Positions 46,478-57,690 of a stretch of 64,000 nucleotides of DNA are shown here, piece after piece. The first letter of the stretch is position 1. Every line of letters starts with the position of its first letter. The notes under the pieces are model-generated. The model was given only the letters and a program-made list of their open reading frames with translations, had not been told where the DNA came from and made no database searches. This DNA comes from Clonostachys chloroleuca (lineage: Eukaryota; Ascomycota; Sordariomycetes; Hypocreales; Bionectriaceae): assembly GCA_037952775.1 (NCBI GenBank), contig JBANAY010000003.1, forward strand, positions 7,502,001-7,566,000, read 5' to 3'. The position numbers and the translations under genes were made by a program.

Positions 46478-48126
46478 TTAATTACTCGCACTGCCCGGCT
46501 TGACCTGGGTCTCGGTCGTTGTGACCCCCTTCGCATTTTCCACGGACCCCTCAGGTCCACTTTCAACTGTCGTGTCAGTGACGATAGCAGACGCTTTCGG
46601 GCTATTAAGAATCTAGTTAGAAAGAGGCTCTTGAGTTTCTTCTAGGGATGATGACTTACTCGACGCGCTTCAAATAAAGATTCAAGCCGTGGGCCGCGAT
46701 GATGGTTGCAAGTGTCATTGCCAGTACAAATGCATATCCCTTCGGAAACCGAGGTGACTCGACAGTCGGGAATACCAGCAGCGGCGTCCATGCCGTGGAG
46801 GATTGAGAGATTGCATTAATCAAAACCAGTGTAAAAGAACGCTGGCCGGGCGAGGATCGAAGTTGGCTGTTGACCCATCCGTGGAACACGCTGGACATGG
46901 CGACGGAGGCATAGATGGTCGACCAAGCGAACCAGAGGGCCGGCTCGGGGACCTTCCATATGACCAGTATGATCAAGCCGAGGGCGTTCCAGCCGTGCGA
47001 CATGGTGATCGCCCAAGCAGGACCCAGATACAAATCAGAAGCGAAGCAGGTGAACAACGTGTAGAATATACCGAGACTGGGCGCAATAACACCCAGCTCA
47101 TTCACCTTTGCAACAGGGAAACGGTTCAAGCTCTTGATCCACAGCAAGAACGCGCCTGAGGAAGTGTGGAGGCCAGAGTTCCAGAAGAATACATCCACGA
47201 GGATGATGGCCCAGAATTGGTACTTGAAAACAATATCCTTCAAACTTCTCCATTGGAACTTGCCGTGGGACTCGTGTCCACTGCGCTTCAACCTCCTTTC
47301 TCCGATGTCGATGTCGTTTTGGTTCAAAACTTTTCTGTTTGGCTGGTCTGGCGTGCCGGGAATGACAAAATAACCAAGGATACCGACGGGGATAGTGATG
47401 ATGGCACAGATTATATACATCCATCGCCATCCTGCCAGACCATGAACGCCGTCAAGACGGGCAGATGCTCCGGCTTGGATCAGTCCAGCCGTCAAGGTAC
47501 CCAGGGACAAGCCACAGTAGAAGAGACCACCTCGGCGAGCAATTTCAGTTCCCTTGTACCAGGATCCTTCGAAAGGAGGCAAGGTCAGTCAATTGAAACA
47601 AAGAAATTTTTGAAATTAAGAGCAAACGTACCGAAAAGATAATGCATAATGGGGAAGAAGGCCGCTTCGAACCAGCCAACCAGAAAGCGGTAGGCGGCCA
47701 GTTCGGCAAAGCCTGTCACCCTGAACTGGAGCAGGGTAAAAACGCCCCAAGCAACATCAAGAAATGGAAGAAGATAATGAATGGGGATATATGTGAGAAG
47801 GAAGAAGAAGGGTATCTGTCCAAGAACAGCGCCCAGGATATAGAACGTCTGGAGCTGAACGAGCTCATTGCCCTTGAACCCAAGATCTTCCTTCAGACCA
47901 GCAACGTAGGCATTGTCTGTTGAGTTGTCAGCACCAATATCTAGTCTCTCCTTTGTTTAGCTGACTTACTAAGGTTCGATTGGTCGATGTATTTGACCCA
48001 GTAGGCAATGATGGCGTATGGGACGATGAGGGCATCGATCTTGATGAGGAACTTGCGCTCCTCTGGGGTATCGGTATCTGCATACCACTTAAGGTGGTAC
48101 CACTTCTTTCTTTCTACACCATACAT
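46478..48126 (-). CDS. MFS anion:cation symporter (allantoate permease family)
   Basis: Four exons (48126–47970, 47916–47632, 47566–46660, 46601–46478) in agreeing phases give 490 residues. The N-terminal ALIVPYAIIAYWVKYIDQSNLNNAYVAGL is the TM1/loop signature of Dal5/Tna1/Seo1/Vht1-type carriers. It continues with LGQIPFFFLLTYIP, RFLVGWFEAAFFP and SWYKGTEIARRGGLF after TM4, GWRWMYIICAIIT at TM6, and a hydrophilic C-tail (ASAIVTDTTVESGPEGSVE). The last exon was recovered by joining donor GTAAGT (46659) to acceptor AATAG (46602). Substrates in the family are small organic anions such as allantoate, nicotinate, pantothenate or biotin. The gene is divergent to the FMN monooxygenase, which makes uptake of that enzyme's substrate a reasonable guess. 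Confidence 0.9.
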
Positions 48127-49347
48127 CTTGTGAGAGAATTGGCGAGAATCACGGTTTGAAAAATGTGCCGGATGAGAGTCTGCTCGTGGAACGAACAAGA
48201 TCGGCAATCAATCATATATGGACGGGCACTCGGTCTGACCCTGGTCTCGGCTTTTCTCAGACCTGATCGGTCAGGGCTGATACAACGTCTAAATTAGCTC
48301 ATGATCGTGGGGCTGGCCAAGGCAGACGAGGGTTCGCCCAGGAGCCGGGAGCTTGGGAGCTGGGATTTGAAGGATCTGACTCGACGACGATCGTTCGTCA
48401 TATCACGTCTTTTGAGCCAAATTTGGTCTCCGAGAGGGCAAAAGGGATCTAGAACGTGGTGCCACGAGGGGAAAAAAGCTGATAGAAATTCAATAGATCA
48501 GCCAAATGAATGTCATCGACTTGCCTACAAGCAGAAACCGTCACGACTGGGGTCTGACCCAGCACACTCGATTACGTTTCCAGGAGGGTTCGCGGCTAAC
48601 AGTCGTTGCTAAGTGTATGTTAGTCCAACCACTTATGAGGCATGATCCCAGTACTTGAAGACGCACTTGGATGGTCAAATTGTGCAATATGCTTTAAATG
48701 GCATGGGTAGGCCTGAGTGATTCCGTCATCTCAACCCCAAGTCACGTCTTCCCGACGCTAAAACACGGGATGGCTTCTTCCGGCCCCCTTCACCACCCTT
48801 TATTATCAAACTAGCTGACTCAACGGGCATAGAGCAGGCATTCAGAACCTGGCACGAACGAACCTACAGCTTGCCACGGCTCTCGCTTTGCAGACTTGCA
48901 GTAAACATCCACGATCTAATTGTCCTCATCGTCGGTTACAGTCAATAACATGACACCCTTGCTCAACGCTCAACCCACCACTCTTCATGCATGTCACTTC
49001 TCCACCTTATGGCAACGGGTCCTGTCGCTTCGAGTCCTGGATGGCTAACGAGATCCAAATGATAATGCATGTCGTTTACCACCACTCCGTGCAACGTCCG
49101 ATGCCATAACGACATCTGATCGCCCAATGACGCTACAACCCCACACCCTCAAGATCCGCTTCCGCGGCCGTTATCGCTGTCACCCCAAGCAAACGGCATA
49201 TACTTAGTGGTAGTAGATTAAGGGCTTGGGCCGCTCTAAGAATGTCGCCCATGTAAAGATCAGAGCCAGCCGGGGTTGAGACACAAAACAGGAAAGAAAG
49301 ACCTAGCCTACTTTTAGTCTTTACAACCAGGGACAATATCTGTCAAA
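48127..49347. promoter_or_regulatory. long divergent promoter between transporter and FMN monooxygenase
   Basis: About 1.2 kb between two start codons on opposite strands, with no supported gene. It probably holds the control elements of both genes; no specific site is called. Confidence 0.45.
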
Positions 49348-50992
49348 ATGACTACCACATTAGATGCAGGCATCAATGCCGGTACGGGTGGCGAAAATCG
49401 CCCGAAGAAACAAATTATCCTGAATGCTTTTGATATGTCCACTGTTGGCCATATGGCCCCTGGTCAATGGAAGGTATAGTCACCCTGAAAGACTATGATG
49501 AGTTGAATGGCTCTGACGAGATATGCGTATAGGATCCCGAGGATAGGTCGGCTTTCAAGCGAGATTTGACTTACTGGACAGACCTAGCCAAGATCTTAGA
49601 CAAAGGTGGCATAAACGCGTTGTTCCTGGCAGACACATATGGCGGATATGACACGTACGAGGGCAGCTTGGACAACTGCATTCGCCGAGCGGCACAATGG
49701 CCCATGACTGACCCTACGATTGTAAGTCCCTATATGGACATCTCACTCGAGACCTCTTGCTAATAACGACAATGAAGCCCATCAGCGCCATGGCGGCTGT
49801 GACCAAGAATTTGTCTTTTGCCATCACCGCCTCAACATCTTTTGAGCCCCCTTTTCTACTAGCTAAGAGGTTATCGACCCTAGATCACTTCACTAGGGGT
49901 CGTGTAGGTTGGAACATCGTCACATCCTGGAAGAAGGCCGCTTTCAAGGCCATTGGATTAGACAACCCAATCGAGCACGATGAACGATACGCCCAGGCAG
50001 ATGAATATCTTCGCGTATTATACAAGTGAGTATGCCCCTTTCGGGGGATCCTCTCGTGCTTGTAGCCTCTTACTAATGGATTCACTCAATGTAGGCTCTG
50101 GGAAGGTTCTTGGGCAGATGACGCCATTATCTCCAACCGTGAAACTGATGAATACGCCGACCCGGATAAGATCCGTACCATCCGCCATCATGGAAAGTAC
50201 TACAACGTCGATAGCCGACATATCGTAGATCCCTCTCCACAAAGAACGCCTTTCCTCTTCCAGGCCGGCACATCTTCCGCAGGATCAGCCTTTGGAGCTA
50301 CACATGCAGAGGGCATCTTTGTCTCTTCCCATTCGCCATCAGTCCTGAGGCCCAAGATCCAGGCCATCCGGAAACAAGCAGCGGAACTCGGCCGAGACCC
50401 CCAATCGCTCAAGTTCTTTGCTACCTTCACACCGATCATCGGGCGGACTGAAGAGGAAGCCCAGGAGAAGCTGGCGCGAGCGCAGAAGCATGCTTCGACG
50501 ATAGGAGGGCTGGTCCTGGTAAGTGGCTGGACGGGTATCGACCTCTCCAAGATCCCATTGGACCAGGAGCTCAGCGCGTCCGACTCCTTGGAGGCCCACA
50601 AAGTTCGCAGTGTTCTCGATTCCTTCACCACTACCAGCAAGGAGATTCCAAAGTGGACACCGAGAGTCATTGCGGAAAAGGCATCCATCGGAGGTCTTGC
50701 CTCTGTGTCTGTAGGAACAGCCGCAACTGTGGCAGATGAAATGGAACTGTGGATCAACGAGGGTGATCTTGATGGATTCAATGTGGCATATGTCACTACT
50801 CCTGGGACATTCGAGGATGTAGTGGAGCTACTTGTTCCTGAACTGAGGCGTCGTGGTCTGTACCCCGAGGCGCGGTCTGAGGAAGAATCCGGTCTCACTT
50901 TGAGGGAGAGCGTGTATGGAAAAGGTCAAGCGGGCCTGCGAAGCGATCATCCTGGCTCGCAATACAAGTACGATGTGTACAAGGAAGAGTAA
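49348..50992 (+). CDS. FMN-dependent monooxygenase (NtaA/SnaA/DszA type, luciferase-like fold)
   Basis: Four exons (49348–49473, 49533–49721, 49778–50025, 50095–50992) give 486 residues. The start region IILNAFDMSTVGHMAPGQW is typical of nitrilotriacetate-monooxygenase component A relatives. It is followed by FLADTYGGYD, then DPTIPISAMAAVTKNLSFAITAS (luciferase-like barrel), FTRGRVGWNIVTSW, the FMN/substrate segment PFLFQAGTSSAGSAFGA, and SGWTGIDLS. The fold binds FMNH2 supplied by a separate reductase and oxidises a C–N or C–S bond or aldehyde. A GTAAGT at 50520 looks like a donor but the frame runs on through conserved residues, so no intron is placed there. It is divergent to an organic-anion transporter, consistent with joint uptake and oxidation. 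Confidence 0.9.
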
Positions 50993-51955
50993 TATTCATA
51001 CGATGCTGAAGACAGAAGCAAATAGAATATTTAATACTGAACTTGAACACTTATTTATTAGCCGGTCTCTCTTAGCCTTCCAAATTCTGTCATAGAAGAG
51101 AAAGAATTTATGACCAAAAACACGCCACATCAGTGTTTTAGCTCCTTATAGGAAAATGCAGTCAGTTTAATACATTAATCTAATTGTACACTGTCGCAGC
51201 GAACTACATGCAATAATGCTGTTGTTTCCCGACGATCTGGGATCATTAAGCAATAGTAGATGTTAATAACGCGAACGACGCTGAATTACCCTTCAAATTC
51301 CGGCTCTGGCCACAGCATTATTCGTGAATTTCCTCATTAAACCAATCATGATATTAGTTGTGAGGTTTAATTTCCGACCTCCATCATGCTAGTTACCCTG
51401 TAGTTGATTCCACGTTTTGTCGACATTTAATACTGATAATTCAAGAAAGCAGGCTTCGAGAATTTGAATTACAATTCACATGATCCAATTGCCTTGGAAT
51501 AAAAATATTTACTCACACGGCCAAAACAAACCACATGCTTACCGATTGATGTGAAATGATGAGACGTTGGGGCAGCAAATGGGTGAAGAAGGTTGACTTT
51601 TTGTCCACCACAATTTGATCCCAAATCACCTTAGGAATTCGAGAAGAAGACTGTAATATAATTCAAAGGCTATAGAAAGAGTATATATATATTTTGAAGT
51701 CTTACTTTTTGCTCTAATACATAGCTAAAAAGAAGGCGCAAGAATTTGGTATCTCATCGCTTGTATCACCCACTTGAGCGGTTAAATTATTTTGGTTGCC
51801 CAGCAAAACGGGGCATTTTAATATTCGGATCAACGGCCCCGAAAATTCGCCGGGAAGTGACTCACAGCCCCACAACGGCTAAAAAATTTCAACACTCATG
51901 AGACTGCATAATCAACGCCTGAGACCCAAACAACAGCAAAAATGACAAAAGGAAA
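50993..51955. other. A/T-rich intergenic region
   Basis: About 960 bp, noticeably A/T-rich, with a short TATATATA tract near 51685. No gene or repeat unit recognised. Confidence 0.5.
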
Positions 51956-52045
51956 GGGTCTGGCCGGGGATTGAACCCGGGACCTCTCGCAAGACAGCTG
52001 TAGGGTTTACCCTAAGCGAGAATCATACCGCTAGACCACCAGACC
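51956..52045 (-). tRNA. tRNA-Pro (AGG) with intron
   Basis: Reverse-strand cloverleaf: acceptor GGTCTGG pairs with CCAGACC, discriminator C; anticodon stem CTCGC pairs with GCGAG; loop TTAGGG.T has anticodon AGG; T arm CCGGG-TTCAATC-CCCGG. An intron of about 18 bases follows position 37. The anticodon agrees with a proline isoacceptor common in fungi. Confidence 0.9.
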
Positions 52046-52786
52046 GCTCGATCGTCAGATCGGATGCAACTGGTCGTGAGACCAATTCGATGAGAGTCGA
52101 GATATTATTCTAGACTATATCCCATCCACCCCAAGGATTCATACCCTAAGCTACCAGACAGACCTGATGAACAACCATCACAATGTGATTGTTAGTTCTA
52201 GTCTTAAGTTGGCACGGCAAATCCTTTGAGTCATGCCTTGGACTACAAGCTCTATAGACTCGGGATGGGTGCTCAACCAAAAACCTTCTCACATGCCTGA
52301 CCGGGATGCCTTGGGTGATCCGTATTATGAGGAATATCTATTCTCCGAGTTGAATCCAAGCCCAGGCAATCGAACTGACTGTGTCCGATCCTTAGTGGCG
52401 AGGCGTCTCTTAAGAGTGAACTACATATGTATACTGAAATTCGATTGTGGGCTGAATGTACATTTCGCCCTTTTTTCTGCCATATAGAAGTGACTTTCGG
52501 TATGTACAGAGGTGGGCGACTAGCCAGGCGCGGTGGTTCAATAGAAAAACCCATAGTTAGGCATCACCGCGGGAGCCCGAAGCTTCGGCACGAGTTCCTT
52601 GTCCATGGATAATGCTTGAAACGCACAAAGACAACTTCATGTCCATGTCCTCTCGCTTATCTATGTTGTCCGACTTGGGCGCAGAATGATTACCTCGCTG
52701 CGGTCTAGCTACAGGGAAATTCTGTTGTTCCCCCAGCGCTGGAGACTACATTATGCTAGATTCGCCCTTACAAGGCCCAGAGATTC
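52046..52786. other. intergenic region
   Basis: About 740 bp between tRNA-Pro and the aminotransferase; chance open frames only. Confidence 0.5.
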
Positions 52787-54281
52787 TCAGACCACCTGAT
52801 CAATGGCCGTCGCCACCTTGCCTAGATTTGACTCGTTCAATCCAGAGACATTGATTCGACCGTTCGGAGGTAGGTAGATGTGGTACTTGTCAATGAGCTT
52901 CTTACACTGCGCGGGCGTGAGCATCAAGTATCTGTAAAACCTCGTTAGCAAAACATTCGATCTGTGCACCTCGAAGACAGACACACGAAAAGAGTCTTGT
53001 TTCCCTCGTAATATGGCTCCAGTCTCCTGGCGTCTAATGACAGTTGGTTAGTTGTGGAAACTGCCTTGTGAGACCGAATCTGATCCTTGCCTGGAGTTGA
53101 TGAGCGAGCAGGAAATACAACTCTTGTCGCAGTGTCTTGATTCTTTGTTGCATGGCCCCAAGCTCCTCTTGCCTGCGAAAGTCTCAGCGTCAGTATGGTA
53201 TCATACCGTTATTCCGTCTTCACGAAACATACCATTGCGTCGTGAGAGCATCAGATCCCAGAGTAATATTCACAAGCCGACTGCCAAACGTCGGCGCAGA
53301 CGAGAACTCCCAGCGAATCAGACAGCGAAGCCGATCGCGCACATTTGCAGCCTGCCTGGCATCACCACAGACCGCATGAAGCGCACCGCATCTCTCGCCG
53401 TACAGGGCAAAGTCCTTGGAGAAGGACTGACACACCAACATGTCGAAACCCAGGCGGGCAAACGCCCTCACACTGTACACATCCTCCTCCAGTCCGTCGC
53501 CCAGTCCTTGGTATGCGACGTCAAGTAGCGGGAGGTGGCCGCCTTGCTTCAGGCACAGGGCAAGCTCATCCCACTGCGCAGGACTCGGGTCCGCGCCAGT
53601 TGGGTTGTGGCAGCAACCTTGAAGGATGAAGACGCTGCCTGAGGGGGCATCGCGTGCTGCCCGCAGGATGGCTGGGAAGTCGATGGATCGCTTGGTGCTG
53701 TCACAGTACGTCTACTCAACCACCTCAAGGCCGACGAGCTTCATAAGGGGCTTGTAGTTTCCCCATGCTGGGACTCCAACGTATACGGTTGGTGGGTTCG
53801 TCGTCGGGCTTAGTTGCGTCAGTAGAGACGCAGCCAGATGGACAGCGCCTGTCCCCGAGATGGTCTGAACCGAGGCGATGTGGTTGGACGACAGACGCGG
53901 GCAGTCTTTGCCAAACATGAGCTCCGCCGCGTTTCGCAGGAATAGCTCGTTGCCTGTGGTAACCTCATACTGAGATTTTTTATTAACTTTAGTCGACGTT
54001 GACGTAGGAGCGCGCATCGACGTGACTTACATCGTGGCCAGGGTCATTCTGCGCCAGAATCTCCTTGGCCTGCAAGGAACACCAAACTGAGCTCGAGTCA
54101 GACTGCGCAAAGCTTTCAGATATCTCACCTCCTTGACCACATGAAGCTCTTGGTACTGGCCAGCGTTGTTGCGATAGATACCAACACCAAGGTCTACCTT
54201 GGCCGAGGATGTGTCGTTCTCAGCCCGCACCTCAAGGTTGTACATGACGTCCGGAGGGCCAGGGAGTATTGATTCGAACAT
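52787..54281 (-). pseudogene. aspartate-type aminotransferase with one in-frame stop
   Basis: Six exons (54281–54129, 54069–54031, 53969–53233, 53172–53091, 53033–52987, 52931–52787) give 400 codons in agreeing phases. Fold type I PLP enzyme: VDLGVGIYRNNAG, VQTISGTGAVHLAA, VYVGVPAWGNY, CCHNPTGADPS, LDVAYQGLG, the lysine motif SFSKDFALYGERCG, and the C-terminal TPGDWSHI, LTPAQ and NGRINVSGLN, all as in aspartate aminotransferase. TAG at 53712–53714 interrupts the chain after residue ~148, where relatives have an aromatic residue in a VVEYTYYD-like segment. Everything else is intact. Intron 4 has a GC donor (53090). The normal enzyme exchanges amino groups between aspartate or related amino acids and 2-oxoglutarate. 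First gene of the amino-acid group; a CTCGG palindrome lies about 290 bp before its start. Confidence 0.75.
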
Positions 54282-55237
54282 GGCGCCTCTGTGAAATCTG
54301 TCAGTCTTGTCTAACTTGTGGCTGTCAAGCCAGGTCTTGGCCTCTGTCTGTGCTGGTTCTATTGGTGCTACGGCTCAGTCCCCAATTGGAAGATGGACGA
54401 CTTGGCTGTGGTGGAACAACGCGGCCAGATCGTATCTCCAAAGCGTCCTACTAACTTAATTTTATTCATTTACATGAGTCGGAGCTACATTCCGGGCTTT
54501 CGCAAGTTAACACCCGGCAATCCCTGATCCCGGCGATCAACTTATCTGGGCTCGGTCCATGATCGCGAGGCTCGGTGTCGACGCCGAAACTGAGGCTAGA
54601 GTCGAACAACCCGAGGAGAGATCTTGGCTCCGCTGTGGGTTTCTTCAGAATTCGACTCCCCCGTTACTACTTGAGTAAAGAGAGGGTACTTCACGTGGAA
54701 TGATCGGTAATTACGCAATATCTCTTGATGACCCGTAAGCGGAGGCTCGAGCTGAAGTAAGTTCCCTCTTATCAACCTGTCGATTTTCATATCAAGTCGT
54801 AGTTCAGCAGTGACCGAGGTGAGCTCGGTGGGTGGGGCCGTATGGCGGTCTCGTGCCATACGATCTTCCGTCATGAGTCGTGCTCGGTATTCATGTAGCC
54901 GCGGAGAGAAGCCAAGGGCTCTTAGGCGAGTGATACACGTGTGCTTGTCAAAAAGGTCCATGACTAGTGCTATAGTTTGGGTAACATATACACGTGTGTT
55001 GACTGCCAGCGCAAAGTCAGAGATCACAATCATGCAAACTTCGAATCCTCATCTCAACCTATGTAGTTGTCAAGAGCCTAGCACAAATAGACCAGATATT
55101 GCTGAAGCAGGGCTCAACATTGACGATTCACCCCAATTTCGATCTCGTGAGAAGATGGACAATCATATTAGTATACAGATCTAGCGATACCTCTACTCGA
55201 GGACACATCAAGTTTAATTAAACCAGCGATACGTCTC
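54282..55237. other. intergenic region upstream of aminotransferase
   Basis: Contains regulatory site A (54571–54588). The 145-codon minus-strand frame 54596–55033 shows no family signature and is not called. Confidence 0.5.
54571..54588. promoter_or_regulatory. inverted repeat site A, CTCGG-N8-CCGAA
   Basis: CTCGG at 54571–54575 and CCGAA at 54584–54588 flank an 8-bp centre TGTCGACG. The everted/inverted CGG…CCG form is what dimeric Zn2Cys6 proteins bind. It lies 290 bp upstream of the aminotransferase ATG and shares the TGTCGAC core with site C at 58534. Confidence 0.55.
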
Positions 55238-56192
55238 TCAGGCCTCCTTGGCTACTTCCAGCTCGGATTTATACCAATTTTGCATGGCTCTAACATCGTA
55301 GCTCAATGATACGGTATCAAAGGTCTGTAAATGTTGCTTAGTCAAAAGCGCCTGTGTTTGAGAGGCGTGCTACCCATTTCCCATGCTTCCGAGCGGCAGC
55401 GACAATCTTGTCAATAACCTCAACAAACTCCGGTTCGTCTCATTTTGCGGGCACGTAGCCTAGAAGACATAGTGCAAGGTCATTGGGTCCGATAAACAGC
55501 ATGTCTATGTCGCAAGGTTAGTACTTGGAAGCCCCTTTGCAGAAATTTGATTACTCACCAACACCCTCTACTGCGCTAATGGCATCTACATTCTCGACAC
55601 CTTGTCTTGATTCGATCTGTATTCAAGTGATCAAAGTCTCGTTTGCAGAAGTGATATACTCTGGGGTATCGATGCCGAGAGCAATGGCAGGACAGGCTGA
55701 TCCTTGGCCGCGAAACCCCTGCGGAGGGAATTTTGCGTTAGCAACCACGGCCCGAGCCTCCTCGGGCGTGTTAATCATAGGCACAACAATGCCGCTAGTC
55801 ATCGATGAGTCAAAGAAGCAAGTCTGGCTGATTGCTACTCACTGTGCGCCAGCATCTAGCGCTCTCTTGATCAGGTCGGCATGGGTCATGCTGATCCGAA
55901 CAAGCGGTGACACCCCCTGGATGCAATGGTAGTAACTGCCACGTGCATTGAATCATCGCTAATATGACCATGCTCGCAGTCGGTTATTATGCCCTGTGGT
56001 TTTCAGCACGTATCGCTCGGGGTTGGTGGCGGGTTTACGAACATCAAGCCCAGTCTGTGCTACCACTTGCGCTGTACGGATCGACGGTAGTCCCAAGAAG
56101 GTCATGACAGGTTTTAAACCCTTCCGTAACGCATTTAGAAGTCGCAAGCGTGGGTTTACTACCTTCGTTGTGAGGGGAGTCTCAAAAGACAT
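55238..56192 (-). pseudogene. HpcH/HpaI-family aldolase, decayed
   Basis: Five exons are recognisable: 56192–56043, 55993–55843, 55794–55559, 55504–55374, 55324–55238. They make about 252 codons, the usual size. Conserved pieces: LKPVMTFLGLPS, DCEHGHISDDSMH (metal/catalytic His region), SPLVRISMTHADLIKRALDAGA, GIVVPMINTPEEARAVVANAKFPP, QIESRQGVENVDAISAVEGV, MLFIGPNDL. Damage: one base missing in a run of five C (plus strand) at 55913–55917, a TGA at 55623–55625 before IQIES, and a TGA at 55440–55442 where relatives have Trp in ARWDEPEF. Intact family members cleave or form 4-hydroxy-2-oxo acids, releasing pyruvate, with a divalent metal. Divergent to the DAAO relic; both flank site B. Confidence 0.8.
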
Positions 56193-56727
56193 TTCGTGTT
56201 TCTGATACTCTCTTGCTTAACAAGAGTGCTTTGGTAGGTAGGTAGGTAGCAAAAGCGTCGCTCAATGTAGATAATGTAATGATTTGCATGTACTACTGAC
56301 GAAACTTCGAAAATCCAGATAAGAACGTTAGCAAAACGAGGCAGACAAAGCTATTTGGTTTGCTGCTCTTTGAGTGCTCGGCCATCCGCACCGAGGCTAG
56401 TCGATGCCAGGGGGGACCGAGATTGAGTGGTCTGCTAATTTATGTACCCTCTATATACTTGCGTTAGATCACACCGAAGAAGGCCCTCGGGCGAATGTGA
56501 CTTTGCTCCTCCGTTGTCGGTGATTGGGTGCGAACAAGAAGAGGTTGTTTTTATATGGTTCGGTCAGCTAGCCTGCCAAGAGTTGGAGCTGGGGGTGAGT
56601 CTGGATAAATTGGATACAATTTCTATTAATCAACAATGAATCGCTAGGCTTCTGGTATCCTGGCCCCCTACCATAAGCTCTTCTTTCAAGTTTCGTTTCT
56701 TACGGCCTCCTCAGGCATCGCATCGGG
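56193..56727. other. divergent promoter of aldolase and D-amino-acid oxidase
   Basis: 535 bp between the two former start codons. It holds regulatory site B and a GGTA-type short tandem repeat at about 56233–56249. Confidence 0.5.
56377..56395. promoter_or_regulatory. inverted repeat site B, CTCGG-N9-CCGAG
   Basis: A perfect 5-bp inverted repeat, CTCGG (56377–56381) and CCGAG (56391–56395), with a 9-bp spacer. It is 185 bp upstream of the aldolase start and 333 bp upstream of the DAAO start, in their shared promoter. Confidence 0.6.
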
Positions 56728-57690
56728 ATGGGTATCGGCCCAACTATCATCGTGGGCGCTGGTGTTATTGCGCTTTCCACCGCGTACGACTTGCTCGCTC
56801 AATACTCTGCCACGCGCATCTTGATTATCGCCGCCGAACCGCCTACTCATGGACGGCCGACTATGCCTCTATGTGGGCGGGCGCGCACTATCGCCCCATC
56901 GCCCCTTTGACACTGCAGCTCCGAGCTGAATTCGCCCTGGCTCAGGACACGCACCGGGTGATGAAGCGCATCGCAAGAGATAGGCCGGAGTCGGGGTGTG
57001 GCTTCTTGGGGGCTGTAGAGTACATGGAGACTCTGGGCGAGAGGGAACTACAACTAAAGAGCCGGGATATCTTTGCGGGTGAAGGCGATGGCTTCCGAGT
57101 CCTCAGCCCCGAGGAACTGCCTGATAAGGTGAAGTGGGGATGCGAGTATGACGTATACTGCATAGACATACAGAAGAACTGTCAGTGGCTTCTGCAACAG
57201 ATACAAAGAACGGGACAGGTTCGTGTTCTACAGCGGCAGTTGAGCTAAATGCTGGACGTATTCGAGGCGGTAGAGGTCTTCAATTTCCCAAGGGCCAAGA
57301 TAGTGGTCAACTGCTCCGGTAGAGGGTTTGGGGACTCAAAGAGTAAGATCGTTAGGGGTCACACAGTACTGGTAAAATAACAATACTACAAGTCAGTTAC
57401 AAGGTAATGCGCGGATGGATCATGGACGTTCCTGATACCCAGACCAAATATGGGAGGGACTATTGTGGGCGGGATATAGGAGGACGATTGGCGGAGCGAG
57501 CCGCGAGAGAGTATTAGAAAGGCTATACTGTAAAAGGGCGTGGAATGCTTCCCCTAATTTGTTGATGATGTCAGCCGGTTCGAAGTGATTCGAGATAATG
57601 TCGGTAGACGGCTGTTCAGAGACGGAGGAGTATGGATGGAGCTGGAGGAGCTGGATGGCGACAGGTGCGAAGACTCAGAAGCACCTGGAA
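56728..57690 (+). pseudogene. D-amino-acid oxidase relic
   Basis: The N-terminus PTIIVGAGVIALSTAYDLLAQ is the FAD-binding strand–loop–helix (third loop Gly changed to Ala). After a frame change near 56850 follow YASMWAGAHYRPI, HRVMKRIARDRPESGCGF, VKWGCEYDVYCIDIQK and, beyond a TAA at 57246–57248, KIVVNCSGRGFGD and RGHTVLV. Then come GGTIVGGI interrupted by TAG, DDWRSEP, and RFEVIRDNVGRRLFRDGGV near 57570–57640. All are landmarks of peroxisomal DAAO, which oxidises D-amino acids to imino acids with H2O2. The expected C-terminal part (AGGxGYELSWG and a peroxisomal signal) is missing: the sequence runs into the opposite-strand RidA exon. Multiple stops and frame changes show that it is dead. Confidence 0.85.

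Noticed and set aside
50518..50530. GTAAGT donor-like site inside the FMN monooxygenase
   Set aside because: The frame continues through conserved SGWTGIDLS, so splicing here would remove family residues.
54596..55033. 145-codon minus-strand open frame upstream of the aminotransferase
   Set aside because: No known family; overlaps promoter space with site A. A decayed gene cannot be excluded but is not supported.
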